Assembly: GCA_900149785.2 (NCBI GenBank)
Contig: FSSI02000019.1
Span: 1 to 64,000, forward strand
DNA from: Sodalinema lacuna_A
Lineage (GTDB): Bacteria; Cyanobacteriota; Cyanobacteriia; Cyanobacteriales; Geitlerinemataceae
Length of the DNA: 64,000 nt
Direction: 5' to 3'
The notes under the pieces are model-generated. The model worked only from the letters and a program-made list of their open reading frames with translations, searched no databases and had not been told where the DNA came from. Shown here piece by piece: positions 51,306 to 60,767 of the stretch; position 1 is the stretch's first letter, and each line of letters begins with the position of its first letter. The position numbers and the translations under genes were made by a program.

Positions 51306-52796
51306 TTACCCCGAACAGGGACGAACCTGAGTCAATAGCCGCACCATATCATCGATCGCCGCCCGTTGTTCTGCCGCCGATCGCGTTGATTGATTGACCA
51401 TAATCGCAAACGTCAACGTTCCATACTCGGGATGCTCCAAATACCCTGACAACGCCGACACTCCGGCGATCGTCCCCGTCTTCGCCTGAATCGCCACCGG
51501 ACTATCCCCGAGACGATACCGCAGCGTCCCCGACTCCCCCGCCACCGGTAGCGAGGCCCGATAGAGACTCCCATGAGGACTCCGAGCCATTCCCTGTAAC
51601 GTCTGCACCAGAGCCTGAGGACTGACCCAGTTCAACCGAGACAACCCAGAGCCATCATTGACCTCAAACAGTTCCTCATCAACCCCCAACTGAGCCAACA
51701 CCCGACTCATCACTTGCAATCCTCGCTCCGCCGCCGCGAGGGGTCTCCCCGAGGACTCCTCCTCAGACAACCACTCTGGCGACGCCGTGACCCCCAACCA
51801 ACGCAACAACACCTCAGCATAGAGATTATCACTGACCCGATTGGTTCGCTCCACCAAGGTCCCGAGAGCAGGAGAATCGACCCCAGCAATTTCGACCCCT
51901 TTCACCAACCGGGGAACCTCCGTAATGCGGCGATTTCCCACCCGCACCCCCTGATCTTGCAACTGGCGCACAAATTGCTCTAAAAAGGCTTCATTGGGAT
52001 ACACCTGGGCCACCGACACCGGTTCTGGGTCAGATCCCACAATCAACTCCCCCTCAATGGTGATCTGATGGTCACGGAAACTGCGGCCCAAGGCCAGCCA
52101 TTCTTCCTGATTCGCAGACACGGTTCGCGAGCGATTATCTAAACGCCAACGACCCCGATCGCGATCGCGCTCCCACTCCACCCGCAACGGCTCCCCAATC
52201 CCCTGTGGATATAGGGTAAAGGGAATCTCATTGCGGTCAACAATGGCACTATTGGCCGGTGCGCCATACCCCGCTTGGACATCTTCCCATTGCCAACGGG
52301 GATTGACCGCCTCGCCGCCAAAATAACTCGCATCCAGCCAGAGTTGCGGCACCTGAGTTAGTCCCGTCATCGCCACCTGTTGCGCCAACATCTCTAACTG
52401 CTCACCGGTTAGGGTGGGGTCTCCCCGGCCGACGATCTGCACCCCCTCTTCCGTGCGATAGACCGAGGTGCGAACCTGATAATCCGGGCCAAGGTGAGTT
52501 AAAGCAGCGGCGGTGGTGAGGAGTTTGACGTTCGAAGCCGGTAAAAAATACTGTTGCGCCTGGCGACTGTAGAAGGTACGATCGCCCCCGAGAGACTCGA
52601 CCAAAATTCCCCAACGAGACCCCGGCCCGTGATTGAGGCGAATCGCATCAATGGCCCCCGCCAATGCTTCCTCGCAAATTAGCCCCGGTTCTCCCTGAGC
52701 CAAACTTGGCCGTCCCGAGACGTCCAGACCGGCCACCAGAGCCATAGCCGCGATCGCCCCCATCCACTTTGCCGAACGATTGCCAGCCATCACCAT
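51306..52796 (-). CDS. dacB: D-alanyl-D-alanine carboxypeptidase/endopeptidase (PBP4, S13 family)
   Basis: 496 aa. Signal peptide (~1-33, AIAAMALVAGLDVS). Catalytic SxxK is ASNVK (Ser88, Lys91), SxN is RVSDNLYAE, and KTG is QAKTGTIAGVSALSGYL; the ~200-residue insert typical of S13 lies between the first two. Cleaves D-Ala peptide cross-links in peptidoglycan. Divergent from the DUF928 gene, sharing ~104 bp. Confidence 0.92.
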   Translation of the reverse strand: MVMAGNRSAKWMGAIAAMALVAGLDVSGRPSLAQGEPGLICEEALAGAIDAIRLNHGPGSRWGILVESLGGDRTFYSRQAQQYFLPASNVKLLTTAAALTHLGPDYQVRTSVYRTEEGVQIVGRGDPTLTGEQLEMLAQQVAMTGLTQVPQLWLDASYFGGEAVNPRWQWEDVQAGYGAPANSAIVDRNEIPFTLYPQGIGEPLRVEWERDRDRGRWRLDNRSRTVSANQEEWLALGRSFRDHQITIEGELIVGSDPEPVSVAQVYPNEAFLEQFVRQLQDQGVRVGNRRITEVPRLVKGVEIAGVDSPALGTLVERTNRVSDNLYAEVLLRWLGVTASPEWLSEEESSGRPLAAAERGLQVMSRVLAQLGVDEELFEVNDGSGLSRLNWVSPQALVQTLQGMARSPHGSLYRASLPVAGESGTLRYRLGDSPVAIQAKTGTIAGVSALSGYLEHPEYGTLTFAIMVNQSTRSAAEQRAAIDDMVRLLTQVRPCSG

Positions 52797-52900
52797 CCTC
52801 TAATCGTGCTCCTCACAAGACGAAACCAATCTGACATGATATCATAGTCGGCATAGGTTAAAGAATATGTCCCACCTGTCTTTCGGGGAGTAACAGAATT

Positions 52901-53656
52901 ATGAAACGGTTTAGCACCATACTTGCAGTAACGCTAGGAACCGCTAGCTTAGTCGTGGGTCAAGCGGCTCTGACCACCAGTTCATCGCTACGGCATCGCC
53001 CGCAAACCTCCGCCTGGCTTGCAAGAGCGAACGCTAGCCCCATTGCCTATACTCCCCCGAATCGTGGTCGTCCTCAACAAACCCAAGGGACGGGATCTCG
53101 TGGCTGTGAGGCGATCGCCGGTGATAAAGACACCACAATCGATGTCACCCTAGTCGCTCCCGTTGATCATACCGCCTACACGGTCTCGGGCCAGCCGGTC
53201 TTCTACTGGATCGCTGAGCATACCATTAACCGACCCGTTGAATTTACCCTCGTCGAAGATGGTAATCCCAACCCCATCTACGTCCAGCAATTTGACCGCC
53301 TAGAAGCGGGGATGAATCAAGTCGCCTTAGACTCAGAAAAGTCCCTAGAAGTTGGCAAAACCTACCGTTGGACCGTATCCGTCATCTGCAACGCTCAACG
53401 CCGCTCTGCTGACGTTTTCGCCCAGGGCTGGATTGAACGAGTTGATGTCTCCGAAGATCTCCAGGCCCGACTCGATGCCGCCACCACTCCTGAAGACGTG
53501 GCCCAAGCCTACGCCGAGTCAAGCATCTGGTTCGATGCTTTGGCCGCCTTACCCAGTGACCGCGATCGCCTCGAAGCCTTTAACGCTGAAATCAATAACA
53601 GTGCCTCAGAGGCAGCCTCAGCGTCACAAGGTAGCGAAGCCAACCCCTCCAACTAG
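52901..53656 (+). CDS. DUF928 family exported protein
   Basis: 251 aa. Signal peptide (~1-24, ILAVTLGTASLVVGQA). Family motif PPNRGRPQQTQGTGSRGCEA, then DVTLVAPVDHTAYTVSGQPV, FYWIAEH and KSLEVGKTYRWTVSVICN, a repeated beta-sandwich. The Cys pair (GC..., IC) may form a disulfide. Acidic Ser/Ala tail. Role unknown; cyanobacteria-specific and often clustered with CHAT genes. Confidence 0.82.
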   Translation: MKRFSTILAVTLGTASLVVGQAALTTSSSLRHRPQTSAWLARANASPIAYTPPNRGRPQQTQGTGSRGCEAIAGDKDTTIDVTLVAPVDHTAYTVSGQPVFYWIAEHTINRPVEFTLVEDGNPNPIYVQQFDRLEAGMNQVALDSEKSLEVGKTYRWTVSVICNAQRRSADVFAQGWIERVDVSEDLQARLDAATTPEDVAQAYAESSIWFDALAALPSDRDRLEAFNAEINNSASEAASASQGSEANPSN

Positions 53657-53671
53657 ACCCAGACCCTAAGA

Positions 53672-53712
53672 CCATCCCCCTATCCGCACTAGAGACGGGG
53701 GGATGGTTTTTT
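53672..53712 (+). terminator. Rho-independent terminator after DUF928 gene
   Basis: CCATCCCCC (53672-53680) pairs with GGGGGATGG (53698-53706), followed by TTTTTT. Confidence 0.9.
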
Positions 53713-53748
53713 GCTGTGTTTTTGCTGTGTTTTAGGGAGATTTCGACA

Positions 53749-54234
53749 TCACGAGTGAATCTCCAAATTGAGGACATATCGCCCCAGAGACAGTTGTCCC
53801 GACCAAAGTTCGTAGTCGAGCCGCAAATGTTCCGGCAGTGATTCCCCGGAAAACTCCAGTTGCCGCGTATAATTGCGCAGGCGCATCTGACTATGAGAAT
53901 GGGGGTCTTCTCCTCGCAGCCAATAGCGACTGATGCCGTACATTCCCCGTTCCCAGAGATGACGATAGCTGAGTCCTCCCTGTCCCTGCATGGTGGCGAT
54001 CGCCCGATAAGGAGAAATCTCGAACCATAACAGTCGCGTCGGAGTGGGGGCCGGTTGGCCGTCAGAGTCGGCATTGGACTGGGGTTGCCACCCGAGAACC
54101 GCCGGTTCGTTCAACAGCAGATGAAACCGCTGTTGGTCTTTTTGATAGAGGGTTGCCGTGGTTTCCACCATAGACCACAAGGGGAGATCGGTAGAAATCA
54201 AGGACAGACAAGCGGGTTTGCGGTGAGTCAGCAT
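53749..54234 (-). CDS. Conserved hypothetical protein
   Basis: 161 aa, soluble. Segments: WSMVETTATLYQKDQQRFHL, TRLLWFEISPYRAIATMQGQ, YRHLWERGMYGISRYWLRGE and YELWSGQLSLGRYVLNLEIH. Probably a small cyanobacterial enzyme-like fold; I cannot name it. Its end is 37 bp from the terminator of the convergent DUF928 gene. Confidence 0.65.
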   Translation of the reverse strand: MLTHRKPACLSLISTDLPLWSMVETTATLYQKDQQRFHLLLNEPAVLGWQPQSNADSDGQPAPTPTRLLWFEISPYRAIATMQGQGGLSYRHLWERGMYGISRYWLRGEDPHSHSQMRLRNYTRQLEFSGESLPEHLRLDYELWSGQLSLGRYVLNLEIHS

Positions 54235-54333
54235 AGAAAAACCAGAGAGTCAGGAATGGACGCACATCGGCGATCACAAGAGCAAGCCACGGGCTAAGAT
54301 AAGTCCACTGTCCTAGCTGTTTTAGTCAATGAT

Positions 54334-55686
54334 ATGTCTTCCCCCATCGTAACAGTCAAAACCGATCAACAACGTCAAGATTTAGTTATTATTCCCCCAA
54401 CATCAGGAGTTGCCCTATCGGGAAAAATTCACATCCCCGGCGATAAATCCATTTCCCATCGATCCCTGATGTTGGGCGCGATCGCCGAAGGGGAAACAAC
54501 AATTAAAGGTCTCCTCCTCGGAGATGATCCGCAAAGTACCGCTGCCTGTTTTCGGCAAATGGGGGCAGAAATTTCGCAACTTTCAGACCAAGCGGTTCGT
54601 ATTCGCGGTCTGGGAATTGGCAACCTCCAAGAACCTAACGATGTCCTCAACGCTGGCAATTCTGGAACCACCCTACGTTTGATGTTGGGACTGTTAGCCT
54701 CCCAACCGGGACAGTTTTTTGCTGTGACGGGGGACAAATCGCTGCGATCGCGGCCCATGTCTCGGGTCGTCAGTCCACTGCAACAGATGGGAGCCAGCAT
54801 TTGGGGGCGCGAAGGAGGAAATCTTGCTCCCCTCGCTATTTATGGCCGCAAACTCACCCCCAACCATTACCACTCTCCCGTCGCCTCGGCTCAAGTCAAA
54901 TCCTGTATTCTCCTGGCTGGACTCAGTACCGAAGGCAAAACCACCGTCACCGAACCGGCCCTATCCCGCGATCATAGTGAACGGATGTTGCGGGCCTTTG
55001 GGGCTGAGATTGACGTAGACCCCAGTTGTCACCGCGTCACCGTCACTGGCCCCGCTAAACTCACGGGACAAACCGTTGTCGTTCCCGGAGACATCAGTTC
55101 TGCCGCTTTTTGGCTGGTGGCCGCCGCGATTCTTCCTGGTTCGGATTTGCAGGTGCAAAATGTCGGTATTAACCCAACTCGCACGGGAGTGTTAGAGGCC
55201 CTGCAACGGATGGAGGCCGATCTAACTCTGGAAAATCAGCGGGAAGTGGCCGGGGAACCCGTTGCCGATATTCGCGTTCGTAGTTCTCAGTTAAAGGGAT
55301 GTGACCTCGGGGGTGCGTTAATTCCTCGCCTCATTGACGAAGTGCCCATTTTAGCCGTGGCCGCTACGATGGCTGAAGGGACAACGGTCATTCGCGATGC
55401 GGCTGAGTTGCGCGTCAAGGAAAGCGATCGCCTCCTCGCCATGGCCCGAGAACTGACCAAACTCGGCGCAAACGTTAGTGAACGGCCAGATGGCCTGGAA
55501 ATTACCGGCGGTGTTCCCCTCCATGGGGCAGATTTGGACAGTTACGATGATCACCGGGTTGCCATGAGTTTGGCGATCGCTGCTCTCTTAGCCGATAGCC
55601 CCAGTCACCTCTATAACGCCCAGGCCGCCTCGATTTCCTATCCCGACTTCATCGCTACCCTGAAAACGGCTCTTGGCGAGCGTTAA
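54334..55686 (+). CDS. aroA: 3-phosphoshikimate 1-carboxyvinyltransferase (EPSP synthase)
   Basis: 450 aa. Shikimate pathway: phosphoenolpyruvate plus shikimate-3-P to EPSP. Motifs: KIHIPGDKSISHRSLMLGAI, NAGNSGTTLRLMLGLLA, SAQVKSCILLAGL, RDHSERMLRAFGA and DSYDDHRVAMSLAIAAL. GNSGTT at the inhibitor-binding loop resembles class II-type enzymes rather than class I (GNAGTAM). Confidence 0.96.
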   Translation: MSSPIVTVKTDQQRQDLVIIPPTSGVALSGKIHIPGDKSISHRSLMLGAIAEGETTIKGLLLGDDPQSTAACFRQMGAEISQLSDQAVRIRGLGIGNLQEPNDVLNAGNSGTTLRLMLGLLASQPGQFFAVTGDKSLRSRPMSRVVSPLQQMGASIWGREGGNLAPLAIYGRKLTPNHYHSPVASAQVKSCILLAGLSTEGKTTVTEPALSRDHSERMLRAFGAEIDVDPSCHRVTVTGPAKLTGQTVVVPGDISSAAFWLVAAAILPGSDLQVQNVGINPTRTGVLEALQRMEADLTLENQREVAGEPVADIRVRSSQLKGCDLGGALIPRLIDEVPILAVAATMAEGTTVIRDAAELRVKESDRLLAMARELTKLGANVSERPDGLEITGGVPLHGADLDSYDDHRVAMSLAIAALLADSPSHLYNAQAASISYPDFIATLKTALGER

Positions 55687-56249
55687 TCGGCCAGAGTTAA
55701 GACCGGAGTTAAGACCGGAGTTAAGACCGGAGTTAAGACCAAAGTTAAAACGAGCGTCATGCTGTCCCCGGTTCTGACGTCATGGGTGTTGGCATCCCTC
55801 GCCCCTCGCCAACCCAAATAATGAATACCTTTTTCATGCACTCGTGTCACAGATGGCGGTAAGGGCGAACGGCTGTTCGCCCTCTCCCACTGTCCATCTA
55901 TGCAAGGCCATCGATGCAAGGTCATCGAAAAACAGTGCAAGAAGACAGACCAGTTAAGACGGATTTAAGCCGTAAAAAATTTACCTCAAAGTAATTTCTG
56001 GCTTTAAACCGTCATTGTTTAACTGTCTTTCTTTTTATTGTCAGCCCTAGGCCACTTTATTGAAAAAAGTTACAAATTAGCAGAATCCTTATCGGTCTCT
56101 GGGGACGGTTTTCCCGCCAAATTGCCTGAATTTGCCCATAAATTTGCCCCAATCGTGCGATCGCAAACCGCCCTCCCCCTTGCCAACCTAAAATTAGTTG
56201 ACTACAATTCTCAGTAACAGACCAAAACTAGCCCAACAGCACCCCGACT
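55687..56249. other. 563-bp intergenic region with 12-bp tandem repeats
   Basis: Begins with four units AGTTAAGACCGG (55695-55742) plus a degenerate fifth to 55754. Further on there is an imperfect inverted repeat GACGGATTTAAGCC (55958-55971)/GGCTTTAAACCGTC (56000-56013), which could form a hairpin. A minus-strand frame at 55683-55940 is repeat-encoded and not believed. No gene. Confidence 0.6.
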
Positions 56250-56861
56250 ATGAGTTCCTCCAAAACCCAATTCCATCTCGTTGGACGAGTCCTCGGCGTT
56301 GACAGTAGCAGCAAAGGTAAAATCAAGACCTTGCACCTACTCAACGAAGAGGGAACCCACCGTATTAAACTGAGTTCATCCTTGCGATCGCAATCCTTGG
56401 CCCTAGAACCCGGAACCTGGGTATCCGTGCGAGGAACCGAGAAACACAAAGCCAAACACGATAAAACGAAGCTCAAAGCCAAACAGATTCAGCCCCATCC
56501 AGGGTTGCGGCAACTCAGCAAACCCGGACACGGAGACCCCTGTCCCGCCTTAGACATCGAGGAGACCCCCGCCTCAGCCAGTCAACCCGACACCCCCCCC
56601 ATCAAAGCCAAAGCCCCTGCCGGCAAAATCCTCGTCTGTCAGAAATCCAAATGTCGTAAACGGGCCAGCGGCGACCTCTGCAAACTTCTCAAACAGAGTC
56701 TTGATGAACAGGGACTAGGAGATTCTATTCAGGTGCAAGGAACCGGCTGTCTCAAACGCTGCAAATCCGCACCGAACCTGGTGGTGTTACCCAAAAAGGC
56801 TCGGCACAGTCACATCAAACCCCAAGAAATCCCAGCCCTCGTCGAAGAGCATTTCGGCTAG
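56250..56861 (+). CDS. Thioredoxin-like [2Fe-2S] ferredoxin domain protein with N-terminal nucleic-acid-binding-like part
   Basis: 203 aa. N-terminal ~75 residues look like a small beta fold (FHLVGRVLGVDSSSKGKIKT, basic stretch KHKAKHDKTKLKAKQ), then a linker, then a C-terminal domain (~122-200) with Cys pattern LVCQKSKCRKR and GTGCLKRCKSAPNLVVLP, the four ligands of thioredoxin-like [2Fe-2S] proteins. Fusion of a basic module to a ferredoxin suggests binding of nucleic acid or a charged partner (inference). ATG 56250. Confidence 0.78.
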   Translation: MSSSKTQFHLVGRVLGVDSSSKGKIKTLHLLNEEGTHRIKLSSSLRSQSLALEPGTWVSVRGTEKHKAKHDKTKLKAKQIQPHPGLRQLSKPGHGDPCPALDIEETPASASQPDTPPIKAKAPAGKILVCQKSKCRKRASGDLCKLLKQSLDEQGLGDSIQVQGTGCLKRCKSAPNLVVLPKKARHSHIKPQEIPALVEEHFG

Positions 56862-56885
56862 GAGTTCATGCCCATGAGGAGTCCT

Positions 56886-57344
56886 CTAAAGGACCTCGTG
56901 GGTATATTGATGTTGTTTGACATTATCGTCCGTTGTGACCACGCGATCGCTATTCAGGACGCGCTTACGCTCCAAACTGTGATTAAACTCCCGATAGGTT
57001 GTCCCCACACCAATATGCTGAGTCGCCTCAGGGCGCTTAGCATAGGTGCGGGTACTGGCAATGATGCGCTCCGTTAAATCATTGCCGAGTTGGGCATCCG
57101 GCGGGAACACCTCAGGCGCTTGGAAGTTTTCCCCATCAAAAATCTCACCAATCGTTGTGGCGTAAGCTAACTCATAAGACGTGGGAATGCCTTTTAGGAG
57201 TGCTTCGAGGGATGAGGAGGTAATCGGTTCAATCACACGAACCTGTTGCACCTCTCCATCATCTTGTAGGAAACACACCGCTAGTCCGAGAACCACATAA
57301 CTATCCGTAGTTACATCGGGTGCGTTTGCAAGGGCATTTGCCAT
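56886..57344 (-). CDS. Conserved cyanobacterial hypothetical protein
   Basis: 152 aa from ATG 57344 (MANALANAPDVTTDSYVVLG). Middle: AVCFLQDDGEVQQVRVIEPI, LEALLKGIPTSYELAYATTI and QAPEVFPPDAQLGNDLTERI; tail RVVTTDDNVKQHQYTHEVL. I recognise the ending as a recurring cyanobacterial family without assigned function. No signal or span. Convergent with the [2Fe-2S] gene. Confidence 0.75.
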   Translation of the reverse strand: MANALANAPDVTTDSYVVLGLAVCFLQDDGEVQQVRVIEPITSSSLEALLKGIPTSYELAYATTIGEIFDGENFQAPEVFPPDAQLGNDLTERIIASTRTYAKRPEATQHIGVGTTYREFNHSLERKRVLNSDRVVTTDDNVKQHQYTHEVL

Positions 57345-57643
57345 AGTGATAGTGCATTGATAAAGACGGCAAGAGAACAGGTCTGAGTCGAGCGATCGCC
57401 CGCAGCACATCCCATTCCACTCTAGGGGGATTCTACCAAACCCCTCCCGAGGCGATCGGCATCCCCTTACAAATCTTGACGCGACCCAGAACCTTGCCCC
57501 TATAAACTGGCTTGCTTAGACTGTCCTGCGTAGAACCTTGCAACCGGAAGCCCCCCAGGCTATCCGGATTAAAAATTCCCCACACCGTACCTAGAGGAAC
57601 CGAGAATATCGCCGTCACGGTTGACCGTCACCCTCTAAGTACT

Positions 57644-58654
57644 ATGGCAGACCTCACCCCCTCACCTCAGACCCAAACCTGCTCCGCCCTGGCTCTCCCC
57701 CTGGTTCGTCAAGCCTACCTCCCCCCACCCGAGCGCGCTCTCGTCCATCAACATTTGCCGCTCCCGCCTCGTCCTCGCAAAATGGTCATCAACGCAGAGA
57801 AGGACGAGAACCGAACCCCCGCCTGGTGTTATGCCCTCGGAACCAGTGCCGGCGTCACCGCCGTTCTCTTGGCCAGCCAGTATTACGGCCAGCAACTCTT
57901 TGACGCCGAACCCAACCGCGACTTTCCCCCGCTCCCCCAAGACTTAGCCCAAGCCGACCCGGATATTCCCCTCACCCCCACCACCGTCGCCCCAGAAGTG
58001 TGGGGACAACTGGCCCAACAAGAACTCGAATTGTGGAAACAAGACCTAACCAGCTTTGCCCAAGAGGTTCAAGCTCGCGTGCAGCCCCAGCCTCGGGCCA
58101 CCCCAGCCCACTCAGACCCCAGCCCATCGACCTCAGCCGCAACCCCTCAACCCTCCCTAGACCAACAGGCTCAGCGCATCCTGCAACAAGCCTTTAATCG
58201 CGCCGAAAAACGGGATTTCGCCTCCGCCATTACCCTTCTTCAACAGATTGGTGCCCATACCCCAGTCAGTGACCTGGCCCAAACCAAGCTCATCGAATAT
58301 CAGCAAAAGCGCAACACCCAAGCCGACTACTGGCTCTATCGCGCTAAATTCCTAGCCTATGGCGAAGACTTTGCCGGGGCGATCGGCTATCTGCGTCAAA
58401 TTCCCCCAGAAAGCCGCGCCTATCGCGAAGCCCAACAGCGACTCGCAGACTATCGTCAGGCCCGCGAAGACCAAGCCCAAGATTTATTGCAACAAGCAGC
58501 CCACTTTGCCCAACAGGGGAATTTTGCCACCGCGAATCGTCTCTTGCGCTTGATTCCCCAAGAAGCCGCCGCCTATGGAACCGCCAAAAACCGCCTCGTT
58601 GACTACAGCCGCCAACTCTACCTCGCTCGTCAGACGAACCGCTCTGAGTCCTGA
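57644..58654 (+). CDS. Single-span membrane protein with TPR-like repeats
   Basis: 336 aa from ATG 57644 (MADLTPSPQ); the frame upstream to 57512 lacks a ribosome site. One membrane helix at about 62-80 (CYALGTSAGVTAVLLASQYY), Pro-rich linker, then three-to-four helical repeats (~170-330): RILQQAFNRAEKRDFASAIT, WLYRAKFLAYGEDFAGAIGY, LLQQAAHFAQQGNFATANRL. Reads toward psbA, 207 bp before its start; may help assemble a complex, but no function is known. Confidence 0.7.
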   Translation: MADLTPSPQTQTCSALALPLVRQAYLPPPERALVHQHLPLPPRPRKMVINAEKDENRTPAWCYALGTSAGVTAVLLASQYYGQQLFDAEPNRDFPPLPQDLAQADPDIPLTPTTVAPEVWGQLAQQELELWKQDLTSFAQEVQARVQPQPRATPAHSDPSPSTSAATPQPSLDQQAQRILQQAFNRAEKRDFASAITLLQQIGAHTPVSDLAQTKLIEYQQKRNTQADYWLYRAKFLAYGEDFAGAIGYLRQIPPESRAYREAQQRLADYRQAREDQAQDLLQQAAHFAQQGNFATANRLLRLIPQEAAAYGTAKNRLVDYSRQLYLARQTNRSES

Positions 58655-58738
58655 GTCTACCTGAGCCAGACTTGGGGACTCATCAGCTTGCCTAAAGTGT
58701 GACAGCGCGTCTCATGACATTCCTATATAGATATACGC

Positions 58739-58768
58739 TTGACAACTATGTAGCGATTTTGTTTTACT
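58739..58768 (+). promoter_or_regulatory. Probable psbA promoter
   Basis: TTGACA (58739-58744) and TTTACT (58763-58768) with an 18-bp spacer, about 95 bp upstream of the psbA ATG. The -10 box matches TATAAT at 4 of 6 positions. The leader is AT-rich with AAGG before the ATG. Confidence 0.55.
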
Positions 58769-58861
58769 AAGACTGTACCGGAACCGCACAAGCATTGTTC
58801 TTGTCATTTTTTAACTTCATCATTTTGAGGCAATGCTAGGTTCTTAACAAGGTTATTATCT

Positions 58862-59941
58862 ATGACATCCACTGCAATTCAGACAAAGGAGTCCCTCTGG
58901 GAACGATTTTGTCAATGGGTTACCAGCACTGACAACCGCCTTTATATCGGCTGGTTCGGCGTGTTGATGATTCCGACCATCCTCACCGGTGCAACAGTCT
59001 TCATCTTGGCCTTTGTCGCCGCGCCTCCTGTTGACATCGATGGGATTCGTGAACCCGTAGCCGGTTCCCTGTTGTATGGCAACAACATCATCACCGCGAC
59101 GGTGATTCCCACCTCAGCCGCTGTGGGATTGCACCTATACCCCATTTGGGAAGCCGCCAGCCTCCAAGAATGGCTCTATAACGGTGGTCCCTACGAACTG
59201 ATTGTTCTGCACTTCCTCATTGGCATTTATGCCTACATGGGGCGGGAATGGGAACTCTCCTACCGTCTCGGGATGCGTCCTTGGATTCCCGTGGCCTTCT
59301 CGGCTCCCGTTGCCGCTGCAACCGCCGTCCTGCTGATTTATCCCATTGGTCAGGGTAGCTTCTCCGATGGCATGATGCTCGGAGTTTCGGGAACCTTCAA
59401 CTTCATGATTGTGTTCCAAGCCGAACATAACATCTTGATGCACCCCTTCCATATGCTTGGTGTTATTGGGGTCTTCGGTGGCGCGTTATTCTCCGCCATG
59501 CACGGTTCCTTGGTGACCTCCTCCCTGGTGCGCGAAACCACGGAACTGCAATCTCAAAACCAAGGCTATCGCTTTGGACAAGAGGAAGAAACCTACAACA
59601 TCGTGGCAGCTCACGGCTATTTCGGACGCTTGATTTTCCAATATGCGTCATTCAATAACAGCCGCTCTCTCCACTTCTTCCTCGCCGCTTGGCCCGTCAT
59701 TGGCATCTGGTTTGCCGCCTTGGGTGTGAGTACTATGGGCTTTAACCTGAATGGGTTTAACTTCAACCAATCTGTGTTAGATGCTCAAGGTCGTGTCATC
59801 AACACCTGGGCCGACGTGATTAACCGCGCCAACTTAGGGATTGAGGTGATTCACGAACGCAATGCTCACCAATTCCCCATGGATTTAGCCGCTACTGAGG
59901 CTCCGACCCTTGCACTGTCGGCTCCTGAGATTCACGGTTAA
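58862..59941 (+). CDS. psbA: Photosystem II D1 protein, D1'-type isoform
   Basis: 359 aa, one shorter than the common 360-residue form because of a one-residue gap near the N-terminus. Cofactor residues are present (standard numbers): Tyr161, Asp170, Glu189, His190, His198, His215, His272, His332, Glu333, His337, Asp342, Ala344; a 16-residue C-terminal extension follows Ala344 for CtpA cleavage. Glu130 is present. At the three diagnostic sites of the micro-oxic isoform it has Ala80, Leu158 and Ala286, and Pro144 instead of Cys. Followed by a strong terminator. Only psbA in the window. Confidence 0.97.
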   Translation: MTSTAIQTKESLWERFCQWVTSTDNRLYIGWFGVLMIPTILTGATVFILAFVAAPPVDIDGIREPVAGSLLYGNNIITATVIPTSAAVGLHLYPIWEAASLQEWLYNGGPYELIVLHFLIGIYAYMGREWELSYRLGMRPWIPVAFSAPVAAATAVLLIYPIGQGSFSDGMMLGVSGTFNFMIVFQAEHNILMHPFHMLGVIGVFGGALFSAMHGSLVTSSLVRETTELQSQNQGYRFGQEEETYNIVAAHGYFGRLIFQYASFNNSRSLHFFLAAWPVIGIWFAALGVSTMGFNLNGFNFNQSVLDAQGRVINTWADVINRANLGIEVIHERNAHQFPMDLAATEAPTLALSAPEIHG

Positions 59942-60059
59942 GTGGCATTTAAGTCTGATTGGGTCTAAGTCTGATTAGCTCAAAACGTTGCCACAGATAA
60001 CAGCATCAAGCTGCTGTAAGGTCTAACGGTCAATATCATCATCCTACTGGTTCTGTTAA

Positions 60060-60094
60060 ATCGCCATTCCTGAGACTCAGGAATGGCGATTTTT
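60060..60094 (+). terminator. Rho-independent terminator after psbA
   Basis: ATCGCCATTCCTGA (60060-60073) pairs perfectly with TCAGGAATGGCGAT (60077-60090), loop GAC, then a T run. Confidence 0.92.
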
Positions 60095-60194
60095 GTATTG
60101 GCATGATGACTGTTGAGAGTGCTGTTGATAGTCATCCCATTTTTCAAATTATGAGGTGTTCTATGATATTTTTTTCGTTTTTTCTCAGGGTATC

Positions 60195-60767
60195 TCATCG
60201 TTTATTATTGACGAGTTTTCGGATTTCAGCTAGAAATACTTGAAAGCTATGGGATTTGTTATCGGTTAGGGATAAGTAGGGAGCAATTGCCTTGGCGTGA
60301 GTTGCCGGATAGTATTCACTCACTAACTTTTTGAGTTCTTGTTTGGCAGAGTTAAGTTGATCCGGATCTCGAAATTTACGCTGGTCTTGTTTCTTACTAA
60401 GACTTTGGGGTTTGAGAGCATAGGCTTTTTCGACAGCAGCTAAGTCACCGAGAAACCAAGATTCAAGTTCGTGGCAAATAATCCGAATTGATACATCTGA
60501 TTTTCCAGAGTTTTTACAAATTGCTAATAATTCATCTTTGAGGGTTTTGCAGTTATGGGAGTCTTGGTCATGAACGATCACAAATTTTGTAGCAGGTTTA
60601 AACTGAAAGGCTTTGATTTTTTTGGGGATAGATTTAGCTAAATCTTGTTTGCCTTGGTGAGCAATACAAATATAGTGAACTTCATCTGGGATGAGTTTTG
60701 GAATAATTTCATCTAAAACAATCTTGATAGAAGGTTCTTCTAACAAAAAAATCAAATCGTAACTCAT
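60195..60767 (-). CDS. DUF4276 family protein, TOPRIM/RloB-like (putative defence partner)
   Basis: 190 aa. Acidic residues where a TOPRIM fold places metal ligands: LLEEPSIK at 8-15 (Glu10/11) and VHDQDS at 65-70 (Asp67, Asp69); then CHELESWFLGD (~98-108). ATG 60767 overlaps the TAA of the ATPase gene by one base (TAATG), so they are translated together. Such small TOPRIM-like proteins accompany OLD-type or ABC-type ATPases in several anti-phage systems, where the TOPRIM part is the nuclease. Role as effector here is inferred. Confidence 0.78.
   Translation of the reverse strand: MSYDLIFLLEEPSIKIVLDEIIPKLIPDEVHYICIAHQGKQDLAKSIPKKIKAFQFKPATKFVIVHDQDSHNCKTLKDELLAICKNSGKSDVSIRIICHELESWFLGDLAAVEKAYALKPQSLSKKQDQRKFRDPDQLNSAKQELKKLVSEYYPATHAKAIAPYLSLTDNKSHSFQVFLAEIRKLVNNKR

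Noticed and set aside
55683..55940. 85-codon minus-strand frame after aroA
   Set aside because: Its C-terminal half (VLTPVLTPVLTP) is translated from 12-bp tandem repeats; no ribosome site and no recognisable protein.
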